Shown: positions 1 through 9,645 of the stretch, one piece after another
Numbering within the stretch: the stretch's first letter is position 1
How the letters are laid out: each line of letters starts with the position of its first letter
Assembly (NCBI GenBank): GCA_027604005.1
Contig: JADGJT010000324.1
Coordinates: 1-26,669 of the forward strand
DNA: 26,669 nt
Origin: Dinochytrium kinnereticum
Lineage: Eukaryota > Chytridiomycota > Chytridiomycetes > Chytridiales > Chytridiaceae
Direction: 5' to 3'
Position numbers and translations under genes: made by a program
The notes under the pieces: generated by a model
What the model saw: the letters and a program-made list of their open reading frames with translations, nothing else
What the model was told of the DNA's origin: nothing
The model's database searches: none

Positions 1-306
1 TCATATGGAAATCCGTTTTCTAATTGACACCGACGCGAACGATCTCCGCGACGAAGACTCCCACAGACATGGGACCAGAATTTGGTAGAGCCAGGCGTCC
101 GTATCAAAGCAAGTAGTGGAAGTCTGATAGGATTCAGATCATCCTTGATATCTCATTGCAATGAGCACAACGTCAAGGGCCGTCGCCATTCCTTAGTTTT
201 CTTTACTTGCCGTAATTTGTATTCTTGGATGTTGAAACATTTGGAGGGGAATCCGGACAAAAAGAGGAGGGCTGAGGAACTCTTACAGCAATTAAATCTT
301 GATTAA
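1..306 (+). CDS. 3' end of an unrecognised protein-coding gene
   Basis: A frame is open from about position 28 to a TAA at 304-306 and ends in a charged, helix-like tail (…KKRRAEELLQQLNLD). The middle reads …EPGVRIKASSGSLIGF… and …CRNLYSWMLKHLEGN…, which looks like real protein but matches no family I can name. An in-frame TGA at 25-27 means the exon must begin after it. The CCCACAG just before ACATGGGACC (about 60-68) is a plausible splice acceptor. The gene starts outside the window, so its length, domains and function cannot be judged. The reading frame is the main evidence, and a short intron inside it (for example ending CCATTCCTTAG near 199) cannot be excluded. Confidence 0.35.
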
Positions 307-715
307 AGTTTTTTCCACTCGGCGCATTCAAACGCTTTGAAGCGAGAGCAACGATGTCAACGCATTGCAAAGGAAAAGTCCCCATATCTTCTTCAGCACA
401 AAAGACTTCTATACATTTATTACATATATGTAATGTATTAATTGTGTGACTCTCATAAAAAGCCTGTCTGAATTCATCCCATCCATCCATCCAACCATAT
501 AACCATCCAGGGCAATAAGCAGCAGCAGCAGCATTTTATTTTTCCAGCCTTCGCATCTCCTCCCAACAGCACCACACGCATGCGCGCTGGGGGATATCGC
601 GCGCGTCGCTCGCAGCGCCGTGTCGAGGGCAGAGGGTGGTGTTGGCGCGTCGCCGATGCAGCTGCTCCATGACGCACCTCTGTCGCACCAAGCAAATAGT
701 ACTTGCTCGGCAAAA
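307..715. other. Intergenic region and presumed promoter of the b5-ACAD gene
   Basis: No convincing coding sequence was found in these 409 nt. The region holds an AT-rich stretch near 415-440, a CCAT-rich microsatellite near 476-510, an AGC trinucleotide run, and a CpG-rich GC-rich block at about 580-670. It probably contains the terminator of the upstream gene and the promoter and 5' UTR of the downstream gene. Small open frames on the minus strand here have no supporting features. Confidence 0.5.
476..532. repeat. CCAT-type microsatellite followed by (AGC)5
   Basis: CCAT/ATCC units, partly imperfect, run from about 476 to 510. After a short spacer there are five AGC units at 518-532. Both are simple sequence repeats in non-coding DNA upstream of the b5-ACAD gene. 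Confidence 0.7.
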
Positions 716-3591
716 ATGAAATCATTCACGCGCGAAGGTGAGCGACCGACCCTCGAGCGATGGATGCGACGACGCATCAGCGACCGATGGGACTGACTGA
801 CCGATCAACGCCCTGCACCCCACTCACCTCCTCCCCTTCATGCAGAGGTTGCGAAGCACAACAAGCCTGATGATCTTTGGTGCATCATCGACTCGTATGT
901 CTTTGACCTGACTGGTGAGTGCGCCTCGGCATCTCCAGATCGCTTCTCACTGCCACTTACAGACTTTGCCGACATGCACCCCGGATCGGCCGTGGTGCTT
1001 TGGCCTGTTGCCGGGAAGGACGCCACTGGTAAGCCCCTCGTCAGATCGACGTGATCCTGAAGCCGCCTCCAGAGCAGTTCTACGGTCTGCACAGGCAGGA
1101 CGTCATGAACAAGTACTTCAAGAAGTTGGTCATCGGCCAGGTCTGTCTGTCCTCATCCCTCTTCCACCCTGGATGTCTCTGACTGTATGCGCAGATTGCC
1201 GGGGAGAAGTCAAAGGTCATGGCACAGGAGGGAGAGTACAGCCTTGTCCCATGTGAGCATTTTTCATTCTTTTTTTTTTCTTTCCTTGTCAGCTGAAATG
1301 TGCCTCAAGATGCCGAGTCGGCCTTTGTGCAGAACAAACCCAGCCCATTCTACAAGTAGGCCATCCCAGCTTAAGCGACAGAACTAACATATGCCTGATA
1401 GCCCCACGCACGTTGCATTCAGGAAGGCCGTGCGCGAGTTCTACGTGAGGAATCGGCGTCGCCTCACGTCTCTAATCCTTTATTAGGACCGCGAGATCTT
1501 GAAGGACGCGCCTTCCATGGACGTTCTTGGAGAGAGACCCACTGATGAGGTATCTATTCTGGAATTCCTTCGTGGCCACTCTTTGCTGATATTGTGAAGA
1601 TGTTCTTGAAAATGGGTGAGTTTGGCCTTCTTGCCTGTCGCTTAGGGCCTGGGGAGCATCTAAAAGGCTTGAAAATTCCCGGAGGTGTTAAGCCAGAGGA
1701 GGTTTGATTCAAAAGGTTACATAATTATTTAACCCCTTTCGATAGTTTGACTACTTGTGAGCAGCATAAAGAATCATTTCGGTAAATTTCTGACAGACAT
1801 TTAGCCACGAGCTTATCGCTCATGAGGAGACCTGCCGATTGGGTATCTACAACTTTGGAGAAGGTAGTAAAGATATATATCGTGCTTGCTGACTCTCGCT
1901 CTTATATAGGTCTCGCCTCTGGAATGGTTTGTCCTATTTATTGATAACATGGGAGCTGAAGATGAATGAAAGGTTATTGGACTTCCCCCAGTAATGAAAT
2001 TTGGTCCGAAGTGGATGAAGGAAAAGATCGTTCCCGAGGTTATCTCCGGAAAGAAGAAGATTTGTCTTGCTATCTCTGATCCTGGTGCTGGTTCAGACGT
2101 CAGGTAACTTAATTTTAAACGGAGGGCTGCAGTTAACAACAAATCATAGCAATATCTCTTGCGTTGCCACTAAGAGTCCTTGTGGAAAGTTCTACATTGT
2201 TAATGGCGTAAAGAAATGGTATCACTTCGTTAATTATTCAGTGGGAAAGTAAGGCTTTGCTGATCACTCATATGTAGGATTACCAATGGAACTTTCTGTG
2301 ACTATTTCACCACTGGTATAGGCTATCTATTTATTTATATGTTTTGTTGATTTTTTAGCTGTTCGCACTGGCAAGCCAGGGATGGGTGGTCTTTCCGTCC
2401 TCTTGATCGAGCGCAGGTTTGAAGTTATTCAAAGTCATTGAGGATTAATGGTTAAAAGCGAGGGGCTTTCCACTCAGGTCATTAAGACTTCTGGAACAAC
2501 ATCGGCTGGCACAGCTTGTACGTTAGCATGATTTTTTTTTTTGTTTGCTACCCTTGTATAACTTAATTCTAGATGTTGTTTATGAGAACGTTAAAGTCCC
2601 AGTTGAGAACTTAATCGGAGAGGAAAACAAGGGTTTCCCCGTAGGTCTTAACTATAAGGAAAAGCTAACACATCTAAGGTTATCATGGGTATTATTAGTT
2701 GAAACTGGGTTCTAGACTTACTTATCATCTTTCTTCTTCTATGATTTTAGCAAACTTCAATCAGTATGTGCCCCTTTTAAATAATAACCTAAACGTGCTT
2801 TTTAGCGAGCGTTGGAGTATGGTTGTTGGTTGCGCGAGGGGCGCCCGTCTTGTGACCGAGGAGTGCTTCAAGTGGGCATGCCAAAGGAAGGTCTTTGGCA
2901 AGCCCCTTATTGAGCAACCTGTCATTCGTTTAAAGATTGGTCAAATGGTATGAAGACTATCTTTTCAGAATTCCGAAGACTGATTCCGCACCTTTTCAGA
3001 TTTCCGAAGTAGAGGCCGTGCAAGCATGTAAGCTGTTTTCCCCCTTCAATTTTGCTTTGCAGTCCATGAGTTTTAAGGCTAACTTTTTTCTCGAATAGGG
3101 GTTGAGCTCTTAACTTTCCAGTATGACTAAAGGCTGGCAATGTCTCTAACATCTATTAGGATGACAAAGATGTCCTTCAAGGAGCAAAACGTTCAGCTTG
3201 CCGGCCCCATCGCCCTTGCTAAGGTATAAAGTTATTTTCACATTTATTTTGAGATAGCCGCTATCAAGAATCTACGTTTTAATCGTGATATCTCCATATC
3301 ATCTCACCTCTTCATTATTTTTCCGTCTCCAGTTGAAGGCCACTCGCATGACCTATCTCGTCTCGGATAATGCCGTCCAAATCTTTGGCGGACGTGCATT
3401 GACCCGCACCGGCATGGGCAGGGTTATTGAGCAGTTCCAACGCACAAACAAGTACGCTCTCCCTCCTTAAGTACCAGTTATCTCACAATAATTTTCCCAG
3501 GTTCGGGGCCATCCTTGGAGGAGCTGAGGAGGTCATGGCCGACCTCGGTGTCCGCCAGGCGCTCAAGTTCTTCCCCAATGCAAAGCTCTGA
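716..3591 (+). CDS. Cytochrome b5/acyl-CoA dehydrogenase fusion protein
   Basis: Spliced product is about 495 residues from about 27 exons. Residues 1-80 form a cytochrome b5 domain: HNKPDDLWCIID, then HPG (residues 36-38, first haem ligand) and GLH near residue 58 (likely second ligand). The canonical HPGG reads HPGS here. From about residue 105 it is a flavin-dependent acyl-CoA dehydrogenase, with the FAD/substrate motif ISDPGAGSDV, then KKWITNG, QRKVFGK, and a C-terminal helix with QIFGGRALTRTGMG. Such enzymes desaturate acyl-CoA thioesters at the alpha-beta bond. The b5 domain could pass electrons to or from the flavin, but that is inference. The likely catalytic base is the Glu in NHERW (about residue 342), the LCAD/IVD position, because the MCAD-type position reads ILGGAEEV. 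I chose the ATG at 716 because exon 1 (MKSFTRE, 716-737) splices in phase to the b5 domain. Substrate and cell compartment are unknown. Confidence 0.9.
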
Positions 3592-3639
3592 TTTAATTAG
3601 GCCAATCCCCCATGCAGTAACATTTTAAAACGAAAAAAA

Positions 3640-3645
3640 AATAAA
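3640..3645 (+). terminator. Possible polyadenylation signal AATAAA of the b5-ACAD gene
   Basis: An AATAAA hexamer lies 49 nt after the TGA of the b5-ACAD gene and 28 nt before the ATG of the next gene on the same strand. It sits in an A-rich run, so the match could be chance. Spacing suits a eukaryotic 3'-end signal. Confidence 0.45.
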
Positions 3646-3672
3646 AGGCGATTTTGTGAAACACAAAAGCAA

Positions 3673-5765
3673 ATGATCAAGGGCGGGCCACCGCCGTCGG
3701 CAAAGGGTTCCTTCTTCTTTGATGACCCCAAGCTTCAGACGGAGAGGGCTGGGAATGCATCTGCAGAGGCAAAGGCTGCTGGCGGAGAGGACGATGCGCT
3801 GTGGTCGCAGATCTTGAAAGGCGCCAACTCGTCGCGGGTGCTGCCCAACAAGAACATTTTGATTCTGGGTAAGCCAGGTCTTCTTCTGGCCCACTGCATT
3901 GCATGCTGAAATCCATCGGGCAGGTGACAACGGAAGTGGTAAAAGCACAGTCTTGGACGCCATCAGAAATCCTATGGGGACTCTGGGGGATCTTGACCAG
4001 GGATCCCAGCTTGCTTTGACCTACTCCTTTTTCGAGGTCTTGGATGAAGATGCGGAGGAACCTGCTGCTCGTATTGGACTGTATGAATTGTCGAGTGATG
4101 ACGCGTTCTCTCCGCTTGTGCGTTACGTTATCGACCCGGAAACGTTGGCCAACTCGCTGGTGGTGCTCTGCTTGGATTGGACGAAACCTTGGCGGTTTTT
4201 CCATAGTCTTGAAAAGTACCTTGGGTTGCTTCAGAAGCACATTCTGAACATGCTTCCTTCGAATTCACCGATCCTTTCTGCGCAGACGGAGCGATGTAAG
4301 CAGGTTTTGGATTTTGGATATGAGTGTTGATGGTTGTTTTTTTGTTCAGTGGAGAGCTATATTCGTGATTACAAGGATACAGCTTCTGCGGCGCAAGGGA
4401 CATCTAATTTGGGTGCGATTAAATCTGACTCGATGGCGTTTAGCCTTGGGCCGGGAGTTCTTACACAGAATCTTGGAATACCCATTATCGTTGCTTGCAC
4501 TAAGGTTTGTACTTGTCTTGCGACCGTCCTTGGAGATTTAATGTCTTCCGCCCCGAATAGTCTGACGGGATGACCATGTTGGAAAGAGAGTTGAGCTATT
4601 CGGAAGATCAGTTTGATTTCATTCAGCAATCCCTTAGAACTGTATGCTTGAAATGTAATTACTCCTTCCTATGTACAATCATATCTAACTTTACCCAAAA
4701 AAGATGGCGCTTCCCTCTTTTACGTCTCCACCCACAGACCAGCCACCCTATCAACGCTTCGCTCCTATATTATGCATCGATTACTTTGGAAAGCGGGATC
4801 GCCCTTATACAGCTTTGACGAGAAGCTGCAGGTCGTTGATAGGGATACGATTCGTGTGCCAGCTGGCTGGGACAGCTGGGGGATGATTCGTGTTCAGAGA
4901 GACGGGTTTAGCTGTGAGGCTTTGGCGGGCATTGAAGAAGGTGGGGCATCTCGAGATTATGAGAAAGAATTGGCTGCGGGACGGGCAGTTTATGAGGAGG
5001 AGGTTAAAATTCCTGAGACGGATAAGGTGCCGGTTTTTCCTTCATGTGGGATTTGTTGAACTGATTGTATTCTAGTCGTTCACCATCAATGCGACTATCT
5101 CTGCTGAGGACGAGCAAGTCTTCCTTGAGAGAAATATGGAGTTGCTTTCTGCGATGAGTGGGGCCTTATCTGGGGGCAACGCTTCCCCGATGACGACCAA
5201 TATCACTGAGAATATGGCATCCAGGTTGACAACTGGGTCGGCCATGAGTAGCAATGATATGCTAGACGATGTCAGTCAAAAGCTAGCTCGGTTAGCAAAG
5301 TTAAAAGTCAGTTGATAGGGGGTTAATTTTTGTCTCTCTTTGCATTCTCTGACACTTCCACTTTTCTTTTTCCATCTGCTACTTTAGGAACAATCTTCAT
5401 CCACAACCGCCAGTCGCGACAAGGTAAGAATCAAGTAAACTGCTATACCTGGTTCACTAAACTTCTTTTTGTTCATGCAGATACCCCTTCCCTCTTCTTT
5501 TGTTCCGAATGCAATGGGACCCGCGGGGGCTGCGGTGGGGAGCTCCGCCACCCAGAACGAGGTGCTGGCCAACTTCTTCCAGTCGTTGCTGACGAAGAAG
5601 TCATCTGGTGGCGCTCCCACCTCCGGCCGGTCGTCGTCCGTGTCCGGCACGCGTGCAGGATCCAGCTCTATGAGCCTTGGGGGAGGCGGCAGCTCGCACG
5701 GCATCAACGCGGGGGGCAGTCCGCAAAACGGGTCGCCGCCGTCGGGGTCTCCAAAGCAAGGATAA
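3673..5765 (+). CDS. Cytoplasmic dynein light intermediate chain
   Basis: Eight exons (3673-3868, 3924-4295, 4350-4504, 4561-4654, 4704-5026, 5076-5306, 5388-5423, 5481-5765) join in phase to 563 residues. The N-terminal part has the family signature LWSQILKG, then an intact P-loop GDNGSGKST near residue 66 and a G4-like ACTKSD. The Ras-like fold continues to about residue 400. The C-terminal third is Ser/Gly-rich and disordered but contains a short helix, NEVLANFFQSLLTKK (5556-5600). This matches the conserved LIC helix that binds activating adaptors such as Hook and BICD proteins. The protein links the dynein heavy chain to cargo adaptors. Vertebrate light intermediate chains do not depend on nucleotide hydrolysis. 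The intact P-loop here suggests bound nucleotide, which is inference. Start: the only ATG in phase before the conserved N-terminus, 81 nt after the upstream gene. Confidence 0.95.
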
Positions 5766-5775
5766 GAAGAAAGCA

Positions 5776-5781
5776 AATAAA
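5776..5781 (+). terminator. Possible polyadenylation signal AATAAA of the DLIC gene
   Basis: An AATAAA hexamer lies 10 nt after the DLIC stop codon and about 90 nt before the COQ1 start. If used, DLIC 3' processing would fall inside the presumed COQ1 promoter or leader. Confidence 0.45.
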
Positions 5782-5872
5782 GACAATTGATGGTGACAAT
5801 TTGATCCCGTTTCACCCCCTCTGCGAAAAAAGCGCAAAAAAACGAAGCGCTGGAAATAACATCAAAATCACC

Positions 5873-7428
5873 ATGTTTAGACCACATCTGCGACGGATTG
5901 ACCTGAGCATCGCATGTCGATCGAGGTGCTATGCGACAACGACTGTCTCAAACCACAAGGAGCTGGATCATGGGATCATGGCAAGGCTCATCAGGAGCGT
6001 ATCCTCCATCTTTGGGGGCGATGGGGGCATTGCGGCGAAGGCTTCTGCCAAACCCTCAGACCTGAATCGGGAGCACGTTGAGCGCATGCGGAAAATACCA
6101 TGGCCCGAGGCTGTCAGCAAAGCAGAGGGACTCGTAAGGGCAAAGGAGGGCCCCGTCATTAGCCCCACAGACCTCCTTGGATCGGATCTGACGCTTCTAA
6201 CTGACAACATTCGGCGGCTTCTTGGATCCGGTCATCCCGTCTTGACCACGATCAGCAGCTACTATTTTCAGGCAAAGGGGAAGCATATTCGTCCCGTACT
6301 TGTTCTGCTGATATCATTAGCGACGAGCGTGAACCGCGCGTCGATCAACACAATCAATATCAACACCCCCGTCGGCGCGTCCTCCGACATTGTCTTCGAG
6401 TCGGCAGTTGAATCTACCACCTCCACACCAGAAAGAGATCCCACGAATGGCTCTATCCTTCCCTCGCAAAGACGCCTCGCGGAGATCACGGAGATGATCC
6501 ACACCGCATCCTTGCTTCACGATGATGTCATAGATCTGGCGCTCACCCGACGTTCACAGCCCTCCGCCAACGCAGAGTTTGGAAACAAGATGGCGATTCT
6601 GGCGGGGGATTTCCTGCTTGCCAGGGCGTCTGTTGCGCTGGCGAGGTTGAGGAATCTGGAGGTTGTCGAGCTTCTGTCCACTGTGATAAGCAACCTGGTT
6701 GAAGGGGAGTTTATGCAGCTTCGTAATTCGCAGTTGCAGGAGGACGGGAAGACTCGGGTCACGCCCTTTGATTATTACTTGTCAAAGACTTACATGAAGA
6801 CCGCAAGTTTGATTGCCAAGAGCTGTCGTGCGGCCGCGGTGTTGGGAGGGTCACCTAACGAGGTGTCCGAGGCCGTGTATCAGTATGGAAGGAATCTTGG
6901 TCTTGCATTCCAAGTGAGTCGTTCATCTTATGCATCGTTACTCTGCAGCTATTCTCTTCCTTATCTGTCGTCGTTATAAGTTTCTTGGTGGTATGGTTAA
7001 TCTGTGCTTTCAAAGCTTGTTGACGACATGCTTGACTTTGTGTCGAGTGCCGAAACATTCGGAAAACCTGTCAATGCCGACCTCAAGCTTGGACTCGCGA
7101 CCGCCCCCGTTCTCTTCGCCGCGCAAAAGTTCCCTGAGCTCCAACCACTCATCGACAGGCAATTCCAGCAACCTGGAGATGTCGCCCAAGTAGGCCATTC
7201 TCTACCTCTTTGTTTCCTTACCGGTTCTGCGGCTTACTGAGTTCACTTTTTTTTCGTTATCAACAGGCGCTAGACTTTGTTCATCGCAGCGACGGTGTTC
7301 GGCAAACTAAGGAACTTGCAACCTCTTTCTGCGCGGAGGCTGTAGACGCTCTCTCAATCCTCCCACCCTCACCGGCACGGGAGGCCCTGATTCAACTCAC
7401 ACATTCGGTCATTAATAGACAAAAATAG
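5873..7428 (+). CDS. COQ1: Mitochondrial long-chain polyprenyl diphosphate synthase (ubiquinone tail)
   Basis: Three exons (5873-6913, 7016-7189, 7267-7428) give 458 residues, close to yeast Coq1. The first 25 residues are rich in Arg and hydroxylated residues without acids (MFRPHLRRIDLSIACRSRCY), a typical mitochondrial presequence. Trans-prenyltransferase motifs follow in order: GKHIRP, the first Asp-rich motif HDDVID (about residue 216), GDFLLARA, and the second Asp-rich motif DDMLDF just after intron 1. Between about residues 150 and 200 there is a Ser/Thr/Asn-rich low-complexity insertion before RRLAEITEMIHTASLLHDD. The enzyme condenses IPP units onto an allylic primer to make the ubiquinone side chain. 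Tail length cannot be read reliably from sequence. The same frame stays open upstream into DLIC, but the presequence supports the ATG at 5873. Confidence 0.93.
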
Positions 7429-7579
7429 ACCATTTTTCTTTTATTTTAATTCCCTGTCATGTAACCCTTTCTCTTCTCTTGTTATTTGCCTCCTCTATGT
7501 GGGTTTTTGTTTCTCTAAAAGACTAATATACCGATGCTGAGTGGGAGGTTGTTCTCGTTTCCAACCAATCTAGTCTTTC

Positions 7580-9604
7580 TCATTTGCCTTTGTCGTTGGT
7601 TGAGGTTACAGGGCCGTGGGTATCGAAGTACTCGGTGTAAAGGCCTTTTTTGATGATTAGGTTTTCGTACTTGTGAAAAGTCTGTTAACTTACGTCTGTA
7701 AAGTTCTGGGCCGAGAACGGAGGTAACGTGTAGATGCTTTTTCATCTGGTTTCGGTCCAATTTGCGATTGGACCGCTTGCCAAAGCCCACATAAAACTAT
7801 GAAGAAAGGGTTGAGAATTTCAGTGGTTTTTTACACTTGGAAGACGTTACCAGCCAAACAGATAATACTGCACAGATAGCGAGGACTGCATATGTGTAGT
7901 TCGACTTGAAAAGTGGGCTGTCTGAACGAAAATGTGAACTAATAGACAACAAGATCACCATCATCTTTACCATGGCACAGAACCTTGATTGATAGATTAC
8001 ACGGAGTCGTCACATCTCTAGAATCAACATGAATATCAACAGTATCTCACTATGGCCAACCCACCTCAAAGATTGCCAGAAAGGCAACATAGCAATGGCA
8101 AGAAACAGCGCGCTGCCCAGAAAATAAACCGATTTCGAGCTCCGATTCTCATCATAATCCCGCAGAGCCGTACGAATCGTGTCTGAAATCTTCTTGCAAT
8201 CATCCTCCAGGTTCTCCAATGATTTTTGTACGCGCATGTTGATCGCGTTCTCAATGATTGTTAAGGTTTCTTGAACGTGATTTCGGACTGGGACAGATTC
8301 TTTTTCAGGAACAAAGATGGGGGGGATGCTGAGAGAGAACTGACGGTCACGGAGCTTTCCTGTTAAGTTTTGAGCAATCTGTATGTAGAAGTTAGAATAG
8401 AATGGGTCGGATACTGACTTGAATTAAAACACGTTGGCGGTCATATTCGTCCGGAACCTTGATGAAATGATCAGTTTAGAATCAGTTCTCCTGTATTTAC
8501 GAATTTACCGTATCTGCTTTTGAAAGGAAGAAATAGACCTTATGACCGTGGGAGATGCAGAGCTTCTCAACAACGTTCATAGTTCTTTTGCAAAGTGCCT
8601 GGCCTATAGGGTCAAAGAACGCTGGATTATGGTAAGCGTGATAGAGAAATGCCCTTCATACTGAAAATCAGATCCGCTTCAGTCGCCAAACGCAACATTG
8701 TCTTCTCGGGGTCAAATGGGTAGCTCCTTTTAGATATTCAGTTAGGAAGTGGCTGCGAAAATTACATTTCTCCATCCACCAGGCCTGGAGTGTCGATGAA
8801 TGTGACCATTGAGAAGTTTTTTGAACGCGATGTCACTAAAAAGGTGAGATAGTTCAATACTTTTTCTTCGTACCAATCTCGGTGGACAGAAATGCCATCA
8901 CGCCTGATGAATATTAGGTGATAGAAGTGATTTTTAAGTGAATAGAACCTTTGAACCCTGTAAGATCTCTCAGACAGTCAAAAAAACGAATCGTTGCTTG
9001 TCCCCGCAAGGTTTCTCTCCTCTTCCCGCTGAAAAAATTATATACAAATGGAGAATATCAGACCCAAAAGGGAAGAAAAAGATACCAAAAAAAGAAAGGT
9101 AATTGATGCATACCTTGTTATTAGGGTGAATCCGGTTGTCTCGATAGCGACACTGGTTTTCTGGACGCTTTCCTCTACGTACCTGAGAAAATTAAGAACA
9201 CTTACATAAAAGGTTAAGGTAAATGTACCAATTGATGTACGAGCTCTTCCCAGCTAGGAAAGAAGAAGTCAGGAAAGCGAGAAAAGAGAGAAAGAGAAAG
9301 CAAAAAAAAGACAAAGAAAAAAAGGAAGGCAAACTACTCCACGCAAGTATTGCCCCCTCACCTGAATGATTTCCAATCAGCAGAATCCATATTCGCTTCT
9401 ATATGTAGAAAGTGTTCAGTGCATGGAATCATTGGTATCAAAAAGGAATGCAGCCGCCCAAACCTTTGGAGGTATAGCATCCAACCCATAATCTTTCGCA
9501 ATCTCACAGAGCCCTTCATGATCCGTTGGGCTCTGATAAAAGTCAAACACTTCCTCCAAGATCTTTTGGTGGACGTTGTTCGTGGTGGTGCCTTTTACGA
9601 ACAT
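7580..9604 (-). CDS. Dynamin/EHD-like GTPase with two C-terminal transmembrane segments
   Basis: The spliced minus-strand product is about 436 residues in about 12 exons. GTPase motifs are in order: G1 GNHSAGKSS (residues 56-64), a candidate G2 Thr in ETTGFT, G3 DTPGLVDG (152-159), and G4 LSKAD (215-219). A helical stretch (about 265-310) precedes two hydrophobic segments at about 316-334 and 362-380, joined by a short loop with two Cys. A basic and then charged tail of about 55 residues ends the protein. The layout of GTPase, helices, paired membrane segments and tail recalls membrane-remodelling dynamin-superfamily proteins, and G1/G3 are closest to EHD-like GTPases. I do not know a named orthologue. 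Uncertain joints: the exon end near 8950 (I favour splicing within LTG|RDG) and the last intron near 7680, where the reading KYENLIIKKGLYTEYF to the TGA at 7580-7582 is preferred. Start: ATG at 9604. It is convergent with COQ1 (151 nt apart). Confidence 0.75.
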
Positions 9605-9645
9605 TTTCTGAGTTTGTCGAGCTTGTCTTGTGTCACTTTTAAAAC
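9605..9645. promoter_or_regulatory. 41-nt bidirectional spacer between GTPase and CSL4 start codons
   Basis: If both start codons are right, only 41 nt separate the ATG of the minus-strand GTPase gene (9604) from the ATG of CSL4 (9646). Promoter elements and transcription starts of each gene would then have to lie within, or overlap, the other gene's 5' region. No TATA box is evident. The main doubt is whether the GTPase gene has an upstream in-frame start or 5' exon. Its frame stays open to 9778 across CSL4 exon 1. Confidence 0.5.

Noticed and set aside
409..777. Minus-strand open frames upstream of the b5-ACAD gene
   Set aside because: Composition is driven by the microsatellite and GC-rich DNA, there are no motifs, and they overlap the verified exon 1 of the plus-strand gene.
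3677..4240. 187-codon minus-strand frame opposite DLIC
   Set aside because: It is antisense to conserved DLIC exons, including the P-loop, and shows no recognisable domain.
5330..5872. Open frame continuing upstream of COQ1 through the last DLIC exons
   Set aside because: It is in a different frame from DLIC and adds no conserved sequence. The mitochondrial presequence begins at the ATG at 5873.
5384..5887. 167-codon minus-strand frame opposite the DLIC tail and COQ1 leader
   Set aside because: It is antisense to a conserved C-terminal exon and crosses two plus-strand genes without motifs of its own.
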